A program made the position numbers and the translations under genes. This document shows, piece by piece, positions 9,561 to 19,828 of a stretch of DNA of 47,590 nt; the stretch's first letter is position 1, and each line of letters begins with the position of its first letter. Below the pieces are notes generated by a model. It made no database searches, was not told where the DNA came from, and worked only from the letters and a program-made list of their open reading frames with translations. The DNA comes from Candidatus Krumholzibacteriia bacterium (GTDB taxonomy: Bacteria; Krumholzibacteriota; Krumholzibacteriia; JAJRXK01), in the NCBI GenBank assembly GCA_029932915.1, contig JAOZPE010000022.1, positions 1 through 47,590 of the forward strand, given 5' to 3'.

Positions 9561-10044
9561 GGCGGTCGAGCGGGCGCGAAGGCTCGTGGAGGCCTGGGGC
9601 CCGTCCGACGGCGTCCTGGAAGTGGTACTCACCGGAGATGGGAGGATCCACGATCTCAACCGCCGCTACCGGGGCAAGGACCGTCCCACCGACGTCTTGT
9701 CGTTCTCCTATCTGGAGGGCCACGAGGAACGGCGCGACGAGTTGCTCCACGGAAGGTTGCCGGCCCGGGAGTTCAGCGGAGACCCTCCGGTGGACGACGA
9801 TGCCGCGCCGGTGCTGGTGGGAGAGGTGTTGATCAGCGTGGAGACCATGCAGCGCCGGGACGTACGGCTCGATCATGACGACGACGAGGAGTTCGTCTTT
9901 CTGGTGGTTCACGGTATGCTGCACACCCTGGGCTTCGATCACGCTCACCGGGATGAAGCGATGGAGATGGAGAAGAACATGGAGATGATCCTGGACGGTG
10001 CCTTCGGCGACGGCTCTGAAGCGGGGTCGGGTGGTTCGCGGTGA
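9505..10044 (+). CDS. ybeY: endoribonuclease YbeY
   Basis: Single-metal endoribonuclease involved in 16S rRNA 3'-end maturation and ribosome quality control. The family's zinc motif H-x3-H-x5-H is His136, His140 and His146 (VHGMLHTLGFDH), and the RPTDVLSF motif is present upstream. The start is TTG at 9505, chosen because AAAGGAG (9494-9500) is well placed; the 179-residue product then begins KLELSVD as in the family. No in-frame ATG fits between this position and the conserved core. An acidic loop before the active site is somewhat longer than in E. coli YbeY. It overlaps the end of pgpH by 56 bases, and its stop overlaps the GTG of the next gene (GTGA at 10041). Confidence 0.95.
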   Translation: MKLELSVDAAPIRWRPSPEAVERARRLVEAWGPSDGVLEVVLTGDGRIHDLNRRYRGKDRPTDVLSFSYLEGHEERRDELLHGRLPAREFSGDPPVDDDAAPVLVGEVLISVETMQRRDVRLDHDDDEEFVFLVVHGMLHTLGFDHAHRDEAMEMEKNMEMILDGAFGDGSEAGSGGSR

Positions 10045-11354
10045 ACACCGGGCCATCGATCGCCGAGGCCATCCAACCCGAGGCCCTGCTCGTGGCCTCC
10101 GGTCTCTTGCTGTGTTTCCTCATCGCGGGGATGATCAGCGCCTTCGTCAACCTGTCGCGGATGCGCGAGCACGGCCTGATCGACGACGGCGACCTTCCCC
10201 GCGGCGTGACCCGTCTGTTGGCGAGCCAGAAGCTGTTCATGCTGGCGTTGTCCACCTCGTATCTGGTGATCGCCGCTGTCGCGGCGGGTCTGCTCCCCGC
10301 ACTGCTCACGATCCTGGGCCTCTCGACCCTCGTGTCAATCCTGGTGTGGGCGCTGTTCTTCATCGTGTTGATCGTCGGCAGCCTGCTGCTGAAGGCGGTG
10401 GCGCTGTCGCGTCCTCTGGCCTTCGCCCGGGCCAGCCTTCCCTTGGCCTGGCTCTTCCATTTCCTGCTCAACCCCTTCACCCGCCTGATCTGGTCGCTGG
10501 TCGAACGCATCGCTCCGGAATTGGGGGCCATGGAGATCTCACCGCCGCTCAGCGGCGGTGAACTGCGCGCCATCCTGGTGGACGACGAGGCCGAGGTGGA
10601 GATGGAGGAGGAGGAGCGCGACCTGGTCCGTTCCATCTTCGATCTGAGGGATACCGAGATCCGGGAGATCATGGTGCCTCGGGTGGACATCAAGGGCCTC
10701 GATGTGGAGACCACCCTGGAGGAGGCGGAGGTCTTCGCCGCCAGTCAGCCCTACACGCGGCTGCCGGTGTGGCAGGAGAACCAGGACACCATCCTGGGGA
10801 TCCTCCACACCAAGGATCTCCTGGTGGCGCGGGTCCGCCACCAGACCCCCACCGTCCGCCAGTTGCTTCGGCCGGTCCACTTCCTGCCCGAGAGCAAGAG
10901 CGTCGACGAGGCCTTACAGGAGTTCCGCGTCCAGCGCGTCCATCTGGCCGTGGTGGTCGATGAGTACGGAGGCACCGCCGGCATCGTCACCATGGAGGAC
11001 ATCCTCGAGGAGATCGTCGGTGAGATCCGCGACGAGTTCGACCGGGAGCAGGAGAAGATCCGGTTGGTGGACGAGCACCGGGCGGTCCTCGATCCACGGA
11101 TCGATCTGGACGACCTGAACGAGGAGCTGGGACTGACCCTTCCCACCGACGACAGCGACACCCTCGGCGGCTTCCTCTACGCCAAACTGGGACGGATTCC
11201 CAGTCGGGGGGATACCGTCGAGCACGAGGGCCTGGTCTTCACCATCGACCGGGTCGAACGCCAGCGGATGCTCCAGGTGACCCTGCGCAGCGAGAAGGCC
11301 CTGAGCCGGGGCGAGGGAGCGCGCCGAGGCGAGGGCGAGGCCAGCGAACAATGA
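10041..11354 (+). CDS. CorC/HlyC-type hemolysin family protein (DUF21-CBS-CorC)
   Basis: This 437-residue protein has an N-terminal CNNM/DUF21 membrane region with three to four helices (about 15-165), a CBS pair (about 210-335, including VDEYGGTAGIVTMEDI), and a C-terminal CorC_HlyC domain (about 350-430, PTDDSDTLGGFL). Relatives take part in magnesium or cobalt efflux and Mg homeostasis; the CBS pair would sense adenine nucleotides. A ybeY-corC pairing is common in bacteria. The start GTG 10041 overlaps the ybeY stop. The stop overlaps the next ATG (11351). mgtE lies one gene downstream, so two Mg-related transporters share the operon. Confidence 0.92.
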   Translation: MNTGPSIAEAIQPEALLVASGLLLCFLIAGMISAFVNLSRMREHGLIDDGDLPRGVTRLLASQKLFMLALSTSYLVIAAVAAGLLPALLTILGLSTLVSILVWALFFIVLIVGSLLLKAVALSRPLAFARASLPLAWLFHFLLNPFTRLIWSLVERIAPELGAMEISPPLSGGELRAILVDDEAEVEMEEEERDLVRSIFDLRDTEIREIMVPRVDIKGLDVETTLEEAEVFAASQPYTRLPVWQENQDTILGILHTKDLLVARVRHQTPTVRQLLRPVHFLPESKSVDEALQEFRVQRVHLAVVVDEYGGTAGIVTMEDILEEIVGEIRDEFDREQEKIRLVDEHRAVLDPRIDLDDLNEELGLTLPTDDSDTLGGFLYAKLGRIPSRGDTVEHEGLVFTIDRVERQRMLQVTLRSEKALSRGEGARRGEGEASEQ

Positions 11355-12022
11355 AGAATCCGTTCCATCGTTTCCGCCGTGCCTTCTTCACCGGACTGGT
11401 GGTGGTCATCCCGGTCGGGGTCACCGCCTGGGTGCTGTGGTTCATCGTCCGGACGGTCGACGGATGGCTGGGGCCGTGGATCAGCCGCACGCCCTGGCTG
11501 AAGGATCACATTCCTCCGGCGGGGGGGACCGCCCTGGGCGTGGTGGCGGTGCTGGTGGGGATCTCGGTGGTCGGCACCCTGGCGAACAGCATCTTCGGCA
11601 ACGCCGTGCTGAGCGCCTTCGACCGCCTGATGGCGCGCATTCCCCTGCTGAAGGGCATCTATTCGGCGACCAAGGAGCTGACCACCGTCCTCTTCGCCGG
11701 CCACCATCACGCCTTCCGCAAGGTGGTGGTCTTCGAGTATCCCCGCCGGCGTTCATGGAGCCTGGGTTTCGTCACCAACGAGGTCGTCCTGGAGTCGGGG
11801 GCTGCCCTGTACCACGTCTTCCTGCCCACGACGCCCAACCCCACCAGCGGCTATTTCTTGATGATTCCCGCCGAAGATGCTATCCAGCTTGACATCTCCA
11901 TCGAAGAGGGTCTGAAGATCGTGATCTCCGGCGGTGCCGTGGTGTCCGAAGCCACCCGCGAAGTGATCGGTGAGAAGATCCCGATCCCATCCTCCGGGCC
12001 GGCCTCCTCCGGCGGCGTCTGA
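11351..12022 (+). CDS. DUF502 family membrane protein
   Basis: This 223-residue protein has two strong N-terminal membrane helices (about 11-36 and 57-78, the second rich in Gly/Val) followed by a soluble domain with the DUF502 pattern: P-L-L-K-G-I-Y (near residue 97), FRKVVVFEYPR, and a FLPTTPNPTSG loop. The biochemical role of DUF502 is unknown; plant homologues (LCV-like/COV) are membrane proteins. The start ATG 11351 overlaps the upstream stop by 4 bases. A Pro/Ser-rich tail ends the protein. Its position between two Mg-related transporters suggests an envelope or ion-balance task, but that is only context. Confidence 0.88.
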   Translation: MKNPFHRFRRAFFTGLVVVIPVGVTAWVLWFIVRTVDGWLGPWISRTPWLKDHIPPAGGTALGVVAVLVGISVVGTLANSIFGNAVLSAFDRLMARIPLLKGIYSATKELTTVLFAGHHHAFRKVVVFEYPRRRSWSLGFVTNEVVLESGAALYHVFLPTTPNPTSGYFLMIPAEDAIQLDISIEEGLKIVISGGAVVSEATREVIGEKIPIPSSGPASSGGV

Positions 12023-12041
12023 ACCCCAGCCACCTGATGCC

Positions 12042-13403
12042 ATGATCGAAGATCTCAAATCCCTCTTCGAGCAGATCGTCCAGCACATCGAAGAGGACGA
12101 TCCCCAGGGCGCGGCCCGGCTCCTGGCCGAGGTGACACCGGCCGACGCGGCCGATGTCCTGCGCAGCTTCAATCACGAACAGAAGGTTGCGGTCCTGAGG
12201 CATCTCTCCGCCGACACCGCCGCCTCCATCCTCAGCGAACTCGACGAACGCAGCCTGCCCGATCTCCTCGACCTGCTCGAGGACAAGGAGATCGTGGACA
12301 TGCTCGACGAGCTCGACAGTGATGACGCCGCCGACGTCGTCGCCCAGATGGAGGACGACCAGGCCGAGCGGGTGGTCGATCTCCTCGATCAGGTCGACCA
12401 CCAGGATGCGCTCGAGCTGTCCGAGCTGCTGCGCTACCCGGAGGACTCGGCCGGCGGGGTCATGGCCAAGGAGTTCCTCTCCGTCCGCCGCGACCAGACC
12501 ATCGGTTCGGTGGTGGCCGCCCTGAGGAAGATGGACGAAGAGGACCTCGTCTCGCATCACTTCGCCTTCGTCGTCGATGAGCAGGACCGTCTGGTGGGGC
12601 AGATCCCGCTGCTGAAACTCCTGTTGGCCGATCCGCTGGCCCGGGCGGAGGAGGTGATGACCCCCGATCCCCTGGCCGTCGAGGTGATGATGGACCAGGA
12701 GGAAGTCGCCCAGCTCTTCCGCAAACAGGACCTGCTGTCCCTGGCCGTCGTCGATGCGAACCATCGCCTGATCGGCCGCATCACCGTCGACGACGTCATC
12801 GACGTGATGACCGACGAGGCGGCCGAGGACATGGCCCGCTTCGCCGGTTCGAGCGAGGAGGAGATCGGCGAGACCTCGGTCAAACTCATCTCCCGCGCCC
12901 GCCTGCCGTGGCTGCTGTTGGGCCTCGGTGGGGAGATGATCTCGGCCCTGGTCATCTCCGGCTACCAGGAGAACCTGCGTGAGAGGGTCATCCTGGCCTT
13001 CTTCATTCCCCTGGTCATGGCCACCGGGGGCAACTCGGGAGTGCAGACCTCGGCCAACCTCATCCGCGCTCTGGCCATGGGACGCTTCGACCGCTTCCGG
13101 GCCCGCCGCCACATCCTCCGGGAGATCGGAGTGGGCATCCTCAACGGCTTCCTGCTGGGTTCGCTCGTGGCCATCATCCTCGTGTTGACCCATCAGGATC
13201 CGAAAGTGGGGATGGTGATCGGTCTGTCCCTGGCCTGTGTGGTGCTGGTCGCCACCACCGTCGGCACGATCGTCCCGTTGATCCTCCACGCACTCAAGAT
13301 CGACCCCGCCCTGGCCACCGGTCCGTTCATCACCACCAGCAACGACGTCCTGGGCCTGCTGGTGTATCTCGGCCTGGCCCACAAATTCCTCGGTTTCATC
13401 TGA
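12042..13403 (+). CDS. mgtE: magnesium transporter MgtE
   Basis: This 453-residue protein has the complete MgtE layout: an acidic superhelical N domain (about 1-130; repeated D/E-rich helices such as LDELDSDDAADVV), a tandem CBS domain (about 135-255), a plug helix, and five membrane helices (about 285-453) including the conserved MATGGNSGVQT segment that lines the pore. The N and CBS domains bind Mg and close the channel when cytosolic Mg is high. The start is ATG 12042; in-frame codons upstream overlap the DUF502 tail and are not MgtE-like. It lies 19 bases after that gene in the same operon. A 21-base gap with GGGGAGG separates it from recO. Confidence 0.95.
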   Translation: MIEDLKSLFEQIVQHIEEDDPQGAARLLAEVTPADAADVLRSFNHEQKVAVLRHLSADTAASILSELDERSLPDLLDLLEDKEIVDMLDELDSDDAADVVAQMEDDQAERVVDLLDQVDHQDALELSELLRYPEDSAGGVMAKEFLSVRRDQTIGSVVAALRKMDEEDLVSHHFAFVVDEQDRLVGQIPLLKLLLADPLARAEEVMTPDPLAVEVMMDQEEVAQLFRKQDLLSLAVVDANHRLIGRITVDDVIDVMTDEAAEDMARFAGSSEEEIGETSVKLISRARLPWLLLGLGGEMISALVISGYQENLRERVILAFFIPLVMATGGNSGVQTSANLIRALAMGRFDRFRARRHILREIGVGILNGFLLGSLVAIILVLTHQDPKVGMVIGLSLACVVLVATTVGTIVPLILHALKIDPALATGPFITTSNDVLGLLVYLGLAHKFLGFI

Positions 13404-13424
13404 GAGATCAGCGGGGAGGCCGCC

Positions 13425-14210
13425 ATGAAGGGCGCACCCATTCAGGACGAGGTGATCGTCCTGCGCAGCATCAAGCTGGGTGAGACCTCGCGTATCGTCA
13501 GTTGCCTGGCACAGCGCCACGGGAGGGTGAAGCTGGTGGCCCGGGGAGTGCGGCAGGCTCGGGGACGTTGGGCCGGACTCCTCGAACCGGGCAACGAAGT
13601 GGAGGCAGTGTTCTACGCTCACCCCGACCGCGAACTGTGGACCTTGGCTGAGGCCGGTCTCCTCCGCGCCGCCTTGACGGGAGGGGGCAGCCTCGATAAG
13701 CTGAGTTACCTGCTGGCGGCGATGGAGCTGGCCGATCGCCTTCTCCCCGAGCGCGAACCGGTGGAAGCCGTGGCCGGGATGTACCGCCGGTTTCTCGACC
13801 ATTGGCACGACGAGGGTCCGGAGGGCATGCCGGCCCTCTTTTTCGCCCTGGAGACGGCCCTCCTCGATGAGCTGGGTCTTTCCACCGACCTTTGGCGTTG
13901 TGGTGAGTGCGGGCGCCGGCTCGAGGAGGGGGAAGCGGCCTTCTTCCGGCCCGCCGAGGGCGATCTCTGTTGCCGCGCCTGCGCGGGGGGCAACGGCGTG
14001 TGGGTCGCCGAGCAGGATCTGGGGCTGTGGCGTCTGCTGTCGGGGTTCCTGGACCGGCCGGAGGCGGCGCCCGCCCTGGAGGATCAGCAGAAACGGAAGA
14101 TCGGAACCCTGCTCCACCTGCACATGATGCACCATCTGCCCCGCTACCGGATCCCTGCCTCGCTGTTCTGGTTGAAGAAGCCGGACGAGGGGGAAGGAGA
14201 GAAGCGTTGA
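13425..14210 (+). CDS. recO: DNA repair protein RecO
   Basis: This 261-residue protein has an N-terminal OB fold (about 8-85, with [19 protein letters not shown] and the [11 protein letters not shown] strand). A helical domain carries a four-cysteine zinc site (CGEC at about 161-164 and CCRAC at about 183-187). RecO loads RecA with RecR at gaps and anneals SSB-coated strands. Length and zinc site match the family. The GGGGAGG upstream of ATG 13425 is a good ribosome-binding site. The end overlaps the glyQ TTG start (TTGA at 14207); a recO-glyQ-glyS order is seen in many bacteria. Confidence 0.93.
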   Translation: MKGAPIQDEVIVLRSIKLGETSRIVSCLAQRHGRVKLVARGVRQARGRWAGLLEPGNEVEAVFYAHPDRELWTLAEAGLLRAALTGGGSLDKLSYLLAAMELADRLLPEREPVEAVAGMYRRFLDHWHDEGPEGMPALFFALETALLDELGLSTDLWRCGECGRRLEEGEAAFFRPAEGDLCCRACAGGNGVWVAEQDLGLWRLLSGFLDRPEAAPALEDQQKRKIGTLLHLHMMHHLPRYRIPASLFWLKKPDEGEGEKR

Positions 14211-15103
14211 CGAGCTATCAGGAGATGATCCATCGCCTCCAGGGATTCTGGATCGAGCACGGTTGCGTCATCGCCCAGCCCTACAACTCCGAGGTGGGAG
14301 CGGGGACCTTCAATCCCAACACCTTCCTGCGTGCCCTGGGCCCGGAACCCTGGAAGGTGGCCTACGTGGAGCCCTCCAAGCGTCCCAAGGACGGACGCTA
14401 CGGGGAGAATCCCAACCGCGTCCATCAGTTCCTCCAGTACCAGGTGTTGCTGAAACCCGCGCCGGAGAACGTCCAGGAACTCTATCTGGAGAGTCTCCGG
14501 GCCATCGGATTGGATCCCACCCGGCACGACATCCGCTTCGTCGAGGACGACTGGGAGAGTCCGACCCTGGGTGCCTCCGGTCTGGGTTGGGAGGTGTGGC
14601 TGGACGGCATGGAGGTGACCCAGTTCACCTACTTCCAGCAGTGCGGCGGCATCGAGCTCGAGCCGGTGAGCTGCGAACTCACCTACGGTCTGCTCCGCCT
14701 GGCCATGTACCTGCAGCGCTGCGACCATGTGATGGATCTCGACTGGGGCGCGGGGTTGAGCTGGGGGGAGATCAACGGTCAGTTCGAACGCGAGTACAGC
14801 GAGTTCAACTTCCAGAAGGCGGACCCTTCCCTCTATTTCCGCTGGTTCGACGAGAGGGAGAAGGAAGCCGAGGCGTTGTTGGAGATGGGCCTGGTCCATC
14901 CCGGCTACGACGCGCTCATCAAGTGCAGTCACTATTTCAATGTCCTGGAGGCGCGCGGCGCCATCAGCGTCACCGAGCGCACTGGATACATCGGGCGGGT
15001 CCGTCGGCTGGCGCGCATGGCCGCCCAGGCCTACGTCCGCAAGCGCGAGGAAATGGGATTTCCCCTGCTGAAGGGAGAAGGAGGCGGTCATGGACAGGGT
15101 TGA
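14207..15103 (+). CDS. glyQ: glycyl-tRNA synthetase alpha subunit
   Basis: Catalytic subunit of the tetrameric (alpha2beta2) bacterial GlyRS, forming glycyl-adenylate. The 298-residue length is close to E. coli GlyQ, and conserved stretches are clear ([44 protein letters not shown]). The TTG start at 14207 lies 8-14 bases after GGAAGGAGA (14192-14200), and translation begins [14 protein letters not shown], as in the family. No ATG is available before the conserved core. It overlaps recO by 4 bases and glyS by 14 bases. Confidence 0.96.
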   Translation: MTSYQEMIHRLQGFWIEHGCVIAQPYNSEVGAGTFNPNTFLRALGPEPWKVAYVEPSKRPKDGRYGENPNRVHQFLQYQVLLKPAPENVQELYLESLRAIGLDPTRHDIRFVEDDWESPTLGASGLGWEVWLDGMEVTQFTYFQQCGGIELEPVSCELTYGLLRLAMYLQRCDHVMDLDWGAGLSWGEINGQFEREYSEFNFQKADPSLYFRWFDEREKEAEALLEMGLVHPGYDALIKCSHYFNVLEARGAISVTERTGYIGRVRRLARMAAQAYVRKREEMGFPLLKGEGGGHGQG

Positions 15104-17264
15104 CTTCCTCCTGGAGATCGGCAGCGAGGAGATCCCCGCCGGCTACCTGGAAGCGGCGCGAGCCCGTCTGAGGGACAAGGTCACCGCCTTCCTCACCGGC
15201 CACGGCATCGAGTTCGACGCCGAAGGAGTCGAGACCTTCGCCACCCCCCGGCGCATCGCCGTGCGGGTGCCGAAGGTGGCACGGCGGACCGCCCTGCGGC
15301 GGCAGCTTCGCCTGGGTCCCTCGGTGCAGTCCGCCTTCGACGGGGAGGGCCGGCCCACCCGGGCCGCCGAGGGCTTCGCCCGCAGCCTGGGAGTGACGGT
15401 GGACGAGCTGAAGCGTCTCCCCGGCGAGAAGGGGGAACGCCTGGGTCTGGAAGTGGAGACCGGAGGCGAGGAGACGGCCGAGCTGCTGCTCAGCGAGGGC
15501 GTGCTCACCGACTGGGTGGATCTCTCCTTCCCCAAGACCATGCGATGGATCCCCGGCGAGGATCTCAGCTATGCCCGCCCCATCCGCTGGCTGGTGTGCC
15601 TGCTGGGCGAGGATGTGGTCCCCATGCAGCTGGTGCACCTTCGAGCCGGCCGCGTCAGCCGGGGGCACCGCACCCTCTCCGGCGGTGAGGTGGAGATTCC
15701 GTCGGCCGTCGCCTACGAGGAGAGCCTCGAGGCGGCCGGGGTGATCGTGCACCCCGAGCGTCGGCGCCGCATCATCGAGGAGCAGGCGCGGGAGCTGGCG
15801 GCCTCGGCCGGCGGCGTCCTCCATGAGGATCCCGGCCTGCTCGACGAGCTGGTGTACCTGGCGGAGCATCCCCGCGGCATCCTGGGCGGCTACGCCGAGG
15901 AGATCATCGACATCCTTCCCCGCGAGGTCATCGTCACCGCGATGCGGGCCCACCAACGCTACTTCAGCGTCGATGACGGGAAGGGGCGCCTGTTGCCTCG
16001 CTTCATCACCTTCCGCGACGGAGGCGACGAGGGGGCCGACAACGTCCGGGTGGGGAACGAGCGCGTCCTGCGCGCGCGCCTGGACGACGCCCTGTTCTAC
16101 TGGAACGAGGACCGCTCGGCCGACAGCGAGGAGAAACTGAGGCGCCTGGACAGCGTGGTCTGGCTGGAGGGCTTCGGTTCGGTGGGCGACAAGTCACGCC
16201 GGGTGGCCGAGCTGGCCGCCGATCTGGCCGAGCTCCTGGCCCCGGGGCTCGATCGGGAGAAGGTGCGGCGGGCCGGATTGCTGTGCAAGAGCGACCTGGC
16301 CACGGAGATGATCAAGGACGGCAAGGAATTCACCGAGCTGCAGGGCATCATGGGCGCCTACTACGCCCTGGAGGCCGGCGAGGATCCGGAGGTGGCCGAG
16401 GCCATCGCCGAGCACCTCCGTCCGCGTTCGGCCCGGGACAGCCTGCCCCAGGGGGATCTGGGAGCCCTGGTCGGGCTGGCCGACCGCCTGGACACCATCT
16501 GCGGTTGCGTGCTGGCCGGTTTCGCCCCCACCGGCGGTCAGGACCCCTACGCGCTGCGCCGTCAGGCGCTGGCGGTGGTGAGGATCCTGGTCGAACGGGG
16601 TTGGAACCTTCCCCTGGAGGCGTGGATCGAGCGGGCCCTGGAGGGGCATCCCCAGCCCGGGGAGGAGAGTGGGGGGGCGGCCGATGTGGTGGCCGATCTG
16701 TTCTGGGGAAGGCTCGAATCGTTCCTCTCGGATCTGCCGGTGGAGATCGTGCGGGCGGTGCTGTCGGTCTTCCCGCTCGACCCGCTGGAGAACACGCGGG
16801 CCGCGCGCGATCTGGCTGCCCTGCGCGGAGGGGAGACCTTCTCCATGCTGGTGGAAGGCGCGCGCCGCTGCCGCAACATCCTGGTGAAGGCCGAGCGTCT
16901 TCCCGAGGAGTCCCTGCCTCCCCACGAGCGCGCGCGGCGGCTCCAGGAGGAGGCCCGCCGGCGCTGGGACGAGCAGGATCTCCTGCGGCATCGGCCCGAG
17001 GAACAGGCCCAGAAGGAGGAGAAGGAGCTGGTGGAGGCCACCCACGCGCTCCTGCCCCGTCTGCGGACGGCACTGGAGGAAGGGGCCTATGCCCAGGCCT
17101 ACGAGGCCCTGTCCGAGCTGGGCGTGCCCATCGACCGCTACTTCACCGAGGTGCTGGTCAACGCGCCCGATGAGGCCCTGCGTCGCCGCCGCCTGGACTG
17201 GCTGGAGTCGCTGCACTATCTTTTCGCCCGGTTCGCCGATCTGAGCCGTCTGGCCCCGGCCTGA
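15090..17264 (+). CDS. glyS: glycyl-tRNA synthetase beta subunit
   Basis: This 724-residue tRNA-binding subunit of heterotetrameric GlyRS opens with [15 protein letters not shown], the family's hallmark. It includes the tRNA-binding B3/B4-like and HD-like regions (for example [18 protein letters not shown] and a C-terminal anticodon-binding helical domain with [11 protein letters not shown]). The length is slightly above E. coli GlyS (689), due to small insertions. GAAGGAGG precedes ATG 15090, inside the glyQ tail. The stop at 17264 ends the long run that began at phoH; the next gene has its own promoter. No clear terminator is visible directly after it. Confidence 0.96.
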   Translation: MDRVDFLLEIGSEEIPAGYLEAARARLRDKVTAFLTGHGIEFDAEGVETFATPRRIAVRVPKVARRTALRRQLRLGPSVQSAFDGEGRPTRAAEGFARSLGVTVDELKRLPGEKGERLGLEVETGGEETAELLLSEGVLTDWVDLSFPKTMRWIPGEDLSYARPIRWLVCLLGEDVVPMQLVHLRAGRVSRGHRTLSGGEVEIPSAVAYEESLEAAGVIVHPERRRRIIEEQARELAASAGGVLHEDPGLLDELVYLAEHPRGILGGYAEEIIDILPREVIVTAMRAHQRYFSVDDGKGRLLPRFITFRDGGDEGADNVRVGNERVLRARLDDALFYWNEDRSADSEEKLRRLDSVVWLEGFGSVGDKSRRVAELAADLAELLAPGLDREKVRRAGLLCKSDLATEMIKDGKEFTELQGIMGAYYALEAGEDPEVAEAIAEHLRPRSARDSLPQGDLGALVGLADRLDTICGCVLAGFAPTGGQDPYALRRQALAVVRILVERGWNLPLEAWIERALEGHPQPGEESGGAADVVADLFWGRLESFLSDLPVEIVRAVLSVFPLDPLENTRAARDLAALRGGETFSMLVEGARRCRNILVKAERLPEESLPPHERARRLQEEARRRWDEQDLLRHRPEEQAQKEEKELVEATHALLPRLRTALEEGAYAQAYEALSELGVPIDRYFTEVLVNAPDEALRRRRLDWLESLHYLFARFADLSRLAPA

Positions 17265-17334
17265 GGGCTTCGGACCGGCCTCGGTGGGACATCCCCTGGA
17301 TCTGCGCCAACTCCTTGTAAACAAAGGGGTTGGG

Positions 17335-17390
17335 TATAATCGGGCCTTCCCAGGCAGGTGTTGACAGCCGCGAGGGCAAACCCCTATATT
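17335..17390 (+). promoter_or_regulatory. promoter region of the secreted-protein operon
   Basis: TTGACA (17361-17366) and TATATT (17385-17390) are 18 bp apart, a strong sigma70-type match; transcription would start near 17397, leaving a leader of about 118 nt before ATG 17515. A separate perfect TATAAT (17335-17340) lies upstream, without a convincing -35 at the right distance, and could be a second weak start. The rest of the gap between glyS and ATG 17515 shows no gene or other clear element. Confidence 0.65.
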
Positions 17391-17514
17391 TCCAGCGGCT
17401 TGTCCGAATCTCGCTGGATCGCCGCATCTCGACCCCACCGAGAGCCGCAGAATCGAATCTTCCCATCTTGTACCCGTGGCCGCGGATCTGGACCACGGGG
17501 CTCGGGGTTTGTAC

Positions 17515-19749
17515 ATGGCACGCCGAAACGAGTCGAAATTCTCCGTCGCCGCCCTGGCCTTGCTCCTGTTGGTGGTTCTCTACGGTTGCCGGGCCTTCAA
17601 TCCCGAACCGGTGATCGTGAACAACCCGCCGGACACCTTCGTGACCGGTGCCCCGGCCGAGACGACCGGTACGGTCTTCAACCGTCACATGTACTGGTAC
17701 GGGAACGATGTCGACGGGGCGGTGGTCCAGTTCATCTTCGCCATCACCGACTCGACGGTGAACGATCCGTCGAACCCCGACGTGGACGAGGAGGATGCGC
17801 GCTTCGATCCGGCCGACGACATCCTCACCCTGACACCGACCGACTGGCGCACTGTCGGATACACGGAGAAGACCGACTCGGTCTTCGTCTTCACCATCGA
17901 TCGCCTGTCGAACACCTCCAAGGACATCACCTTCCACATCGTCGCCATCGACGACCGGGGAGCCATCGATCCGACGCCAGCGCGTCTGCACTTCTTCAAC
18001 AACAGTCTGGGCAACCCGGTGATCCGCTTCCATGTCACCACCTTCAACGACGATGGGACGGAGGTCGACCGCTGGGTGGGGACCGTGGCCGACGGCCCCA
18101 AGCTCCAAGGCGACGTGATCTGGCCCTGGGCTCCCGATCCGGCCACGATTTCACCGGAGGACACCGATGTGCCCTTCATCGGTTTTCTCAACCGCTTCCG
18201 GATCTGCTGGGAGGCATCGTCTCCCAACGGGGCAGTCGTCGGTTACCGTTACAACGTCTCCGAGTCGCCCTCGTCCGATCTCGTTCCCACGAAGATCGAC
18301 GAGGAGACCGGTCAGGAAGTGCCCGACTGGACGCTGGAGGACACCTGTTTCGACTTTGAGAACCGCATCAACCCCGACGATCTCGATCCGAACAACCTGC
18401 CTCCCGAATGTGTCTCCGGCTGGAGAGATTGTCCGGAGTTGCGCCGTTGGGAGGCGGGCAAGCACAAGATCCAGGTTCTCGCCCTGGACGAAGCCCTGGT
18501 GCAGAACGGCACCCAGGACGGAGAACTTCGCTATGCGGTGAACTATCCGCCGGAGACCGAACTCATCGTGAATGGGGAGTGGCCGCGTTACAGCGTCGAC
18601 GGTGTGAACTGGATCAGCTTCAGCGACGGGGACACCGTTCCCGACGGTGCCTACGTCCTGTTCAAGCAGTACGGCGTCGATCGCTTCGAGCGCAACCGGG
18701 GCAATCCCCTCTTGCAAGGTTTGCCCTGTTGCGATGTTCCCTTCTCCAACGCCGACCCCGACAGCGAGGTCCGCTACCAGGTTCGTGTCGCCGACGCCCG
18801 CGCGGTCAACGACCAGGGTGGGGTCAACTACTGGTCGACCTCGTACAGTCCGGCCGAGTACGGCGATACCCTGGGCTTCCACGTGGGTCCCTTCGACTAC
18901 ACGGTGAGCTTCCGTTCGCAGGATGAACATCTCACCGAGGACACCACTCCGGCCGAGATCCATTTCACAGGTGGTTTCCCGCCGCACATCAGCTCGGTCT
19001 CTCCTGGTGAGGGCGATTCGCTCATCATCCGCTTTTATAAGTATGGGGAGTGGCCAGAAAACGAGGTGCCCTACTCCTCCAACTCAGACATCCCGCCTGC
19101 GTCGGGTTTGCATCGCTACTGGGACGGGACGAAGTATGTCTTTGCTGCCGAGCGGGACCCGAGCTGGCCCCCTCAGCCCAACAACGGAATCCCCGGCACA
19201 ATCATTCGTTACCGGGTGCTCTTTGAGGGCGAGCCCGATGTGCGGGATCCCAACGCCGCCATCCTGTCCTGGACCTACACCATCTTCGGCGAGTACGACC
19301 CGAAGAACCGGATCAAGGAAGGGGGAGGCCGCGATGTCTTCGGGAAATATTCATCGCCGGGCACGCCCGATGTCTGGGAGATGTCGGTCGATGACGATGG
19401 GGTGGAGATCTTCGTTCCCGAATGGATCTGGCACGATCCCGACCGCGACCAGTGGGAACCCTATGCCGGCATGGCGAAGCTGCTTGCCCGCCAGCTCGGA
19501 CACATCCACATGAAGGTCGCGGGCAAGACGGTCCAACTGGGAGAAGAGTTCGCCTACTGTTTCCTGACAGTGCGCGAGAGCTGTGGTGCGAACGCGAGCC
19601 GGATCCAGCTGGGCGCTCTCGGGAGGCGCACCGCGGAGGTCGAAGCGGACTTCCATGCCTATCTCGGACTCGATCCAGACGATACGGGACAGATCACCCA
19701 GTTCTGGCCGCCGGAGGGCTACATCCCCGACGAGGATCTGAAGAAATGA
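17515..19749 (+). CDS. large exported lipoprotein with Ig/FN3-like N-terminal domain
   Basis: This 744-residue protein has a Leu/Val-rich signal segment and lipobox LYGC (Cys25). The mature N-terminus carries the motif PPDT.VT..P, then WYGNDVDG and a TDSVFVF strand, a pattern shared with the next gene, so an Ig/FN3-like fold is likely for about residues 30-170. Further beta-rich segments follow with a few paired cysteines (GLPCCDV, DLEDTCF). The C-terminal 150 residues (WEMSVDDDGVEIFVPEWIW onwards) are not recognised. ATG 17515 is chosen because the signal segment follows; an in-frame ATG at 17476 would add 13 residues. The role is unknown; it is probably surface or periplasmic and first in a three-gene operon. 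Confidence 0.75.
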   Translation: MARRNESKFSVAALALLLLVVLYGCRAFNPEPVIVNNPPDTFVTGAPAETTGTVFNRHMYWYGNDVDGAVVQFIFAITDSTVNDPSNPDVDEEDARFDPADDILTLTPTDWRTVGYTEKTDSVFVFTIDRLSNTSKDITFHIVAIDDRGAIDPTPARLHFFNNSLGNPVIRFHVTTFNDDGTEVDRWVGTVADGPKLQGDVIWPWAPDPATISPEDTDVPFIGFLNRFRICWEASSPNGAVVGYRYNVSESPSSDLVPTKIDEETGQEVPDWTLEDTCFDFENRINPDDLDPNNLPPECVSGWRDCPELRRWEAGKHKIQVLALDEALVQNGTQDGELRYAVNYPPETELIVNGEWPRYSVDGVNWISFSDGDTVPDGAYVLFKQYGVDRFERNRGNPLLQGLPCCDVPFSNADPDSEVRYQVRVADARAVNDQGGVNYWSTSYSPAEYGDTLGFHVGPFDYTVSFRSQDEHLTEDTTPAEIHFTGGFPPHISSVSPGEGDSLIIRFYKYGEWPENEVPYSSNSDIPPASGLHRYWDGTKYVFAAERDPSWPPQPNNGIPGTIIRYRVLFEGEPDVRDPNAAILSWTYTIFGEYDPKNRIKEGGGRDVFGKYSSPGTPDVWEMSVDDDGVEIFVPEWIWHDPDRDQWEPYAGMAKLLARQLGHIHMKVAGKTVQLGEEFAYCFLTVRESCGANASRIQLGALGRRTAEVEADFHAYLGLDPDDTGQITQFWPPEGYIPDEDLKK

Positions 19750-19828
19750 GATGTGACGTGAAGATGCCTGCTCACCTGCAGCCGGGATTTCCCCACTCTG
19801 TCTGTTCCTCGACGAAGGGGGGGACGCA

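Noticed and set aside
6927-14135. Long minus-strand open frames opposite pgpH (6927-9659) and opposite mgtE/recO (11880-14135)
   Set aside because: Their translations are His/Gln/Gly/Asp-rich mirror images of well-supported plus-strand genes, without family motifs or ribosome-binding sites.
17265-17514. Searched the glyS-lipoprotein gap for a tRNA, riboswitch or small gene
   Set aside because: Apart from the promoter elements I found no cloverleaf, known riboswitch motif or convincing short coding frame.
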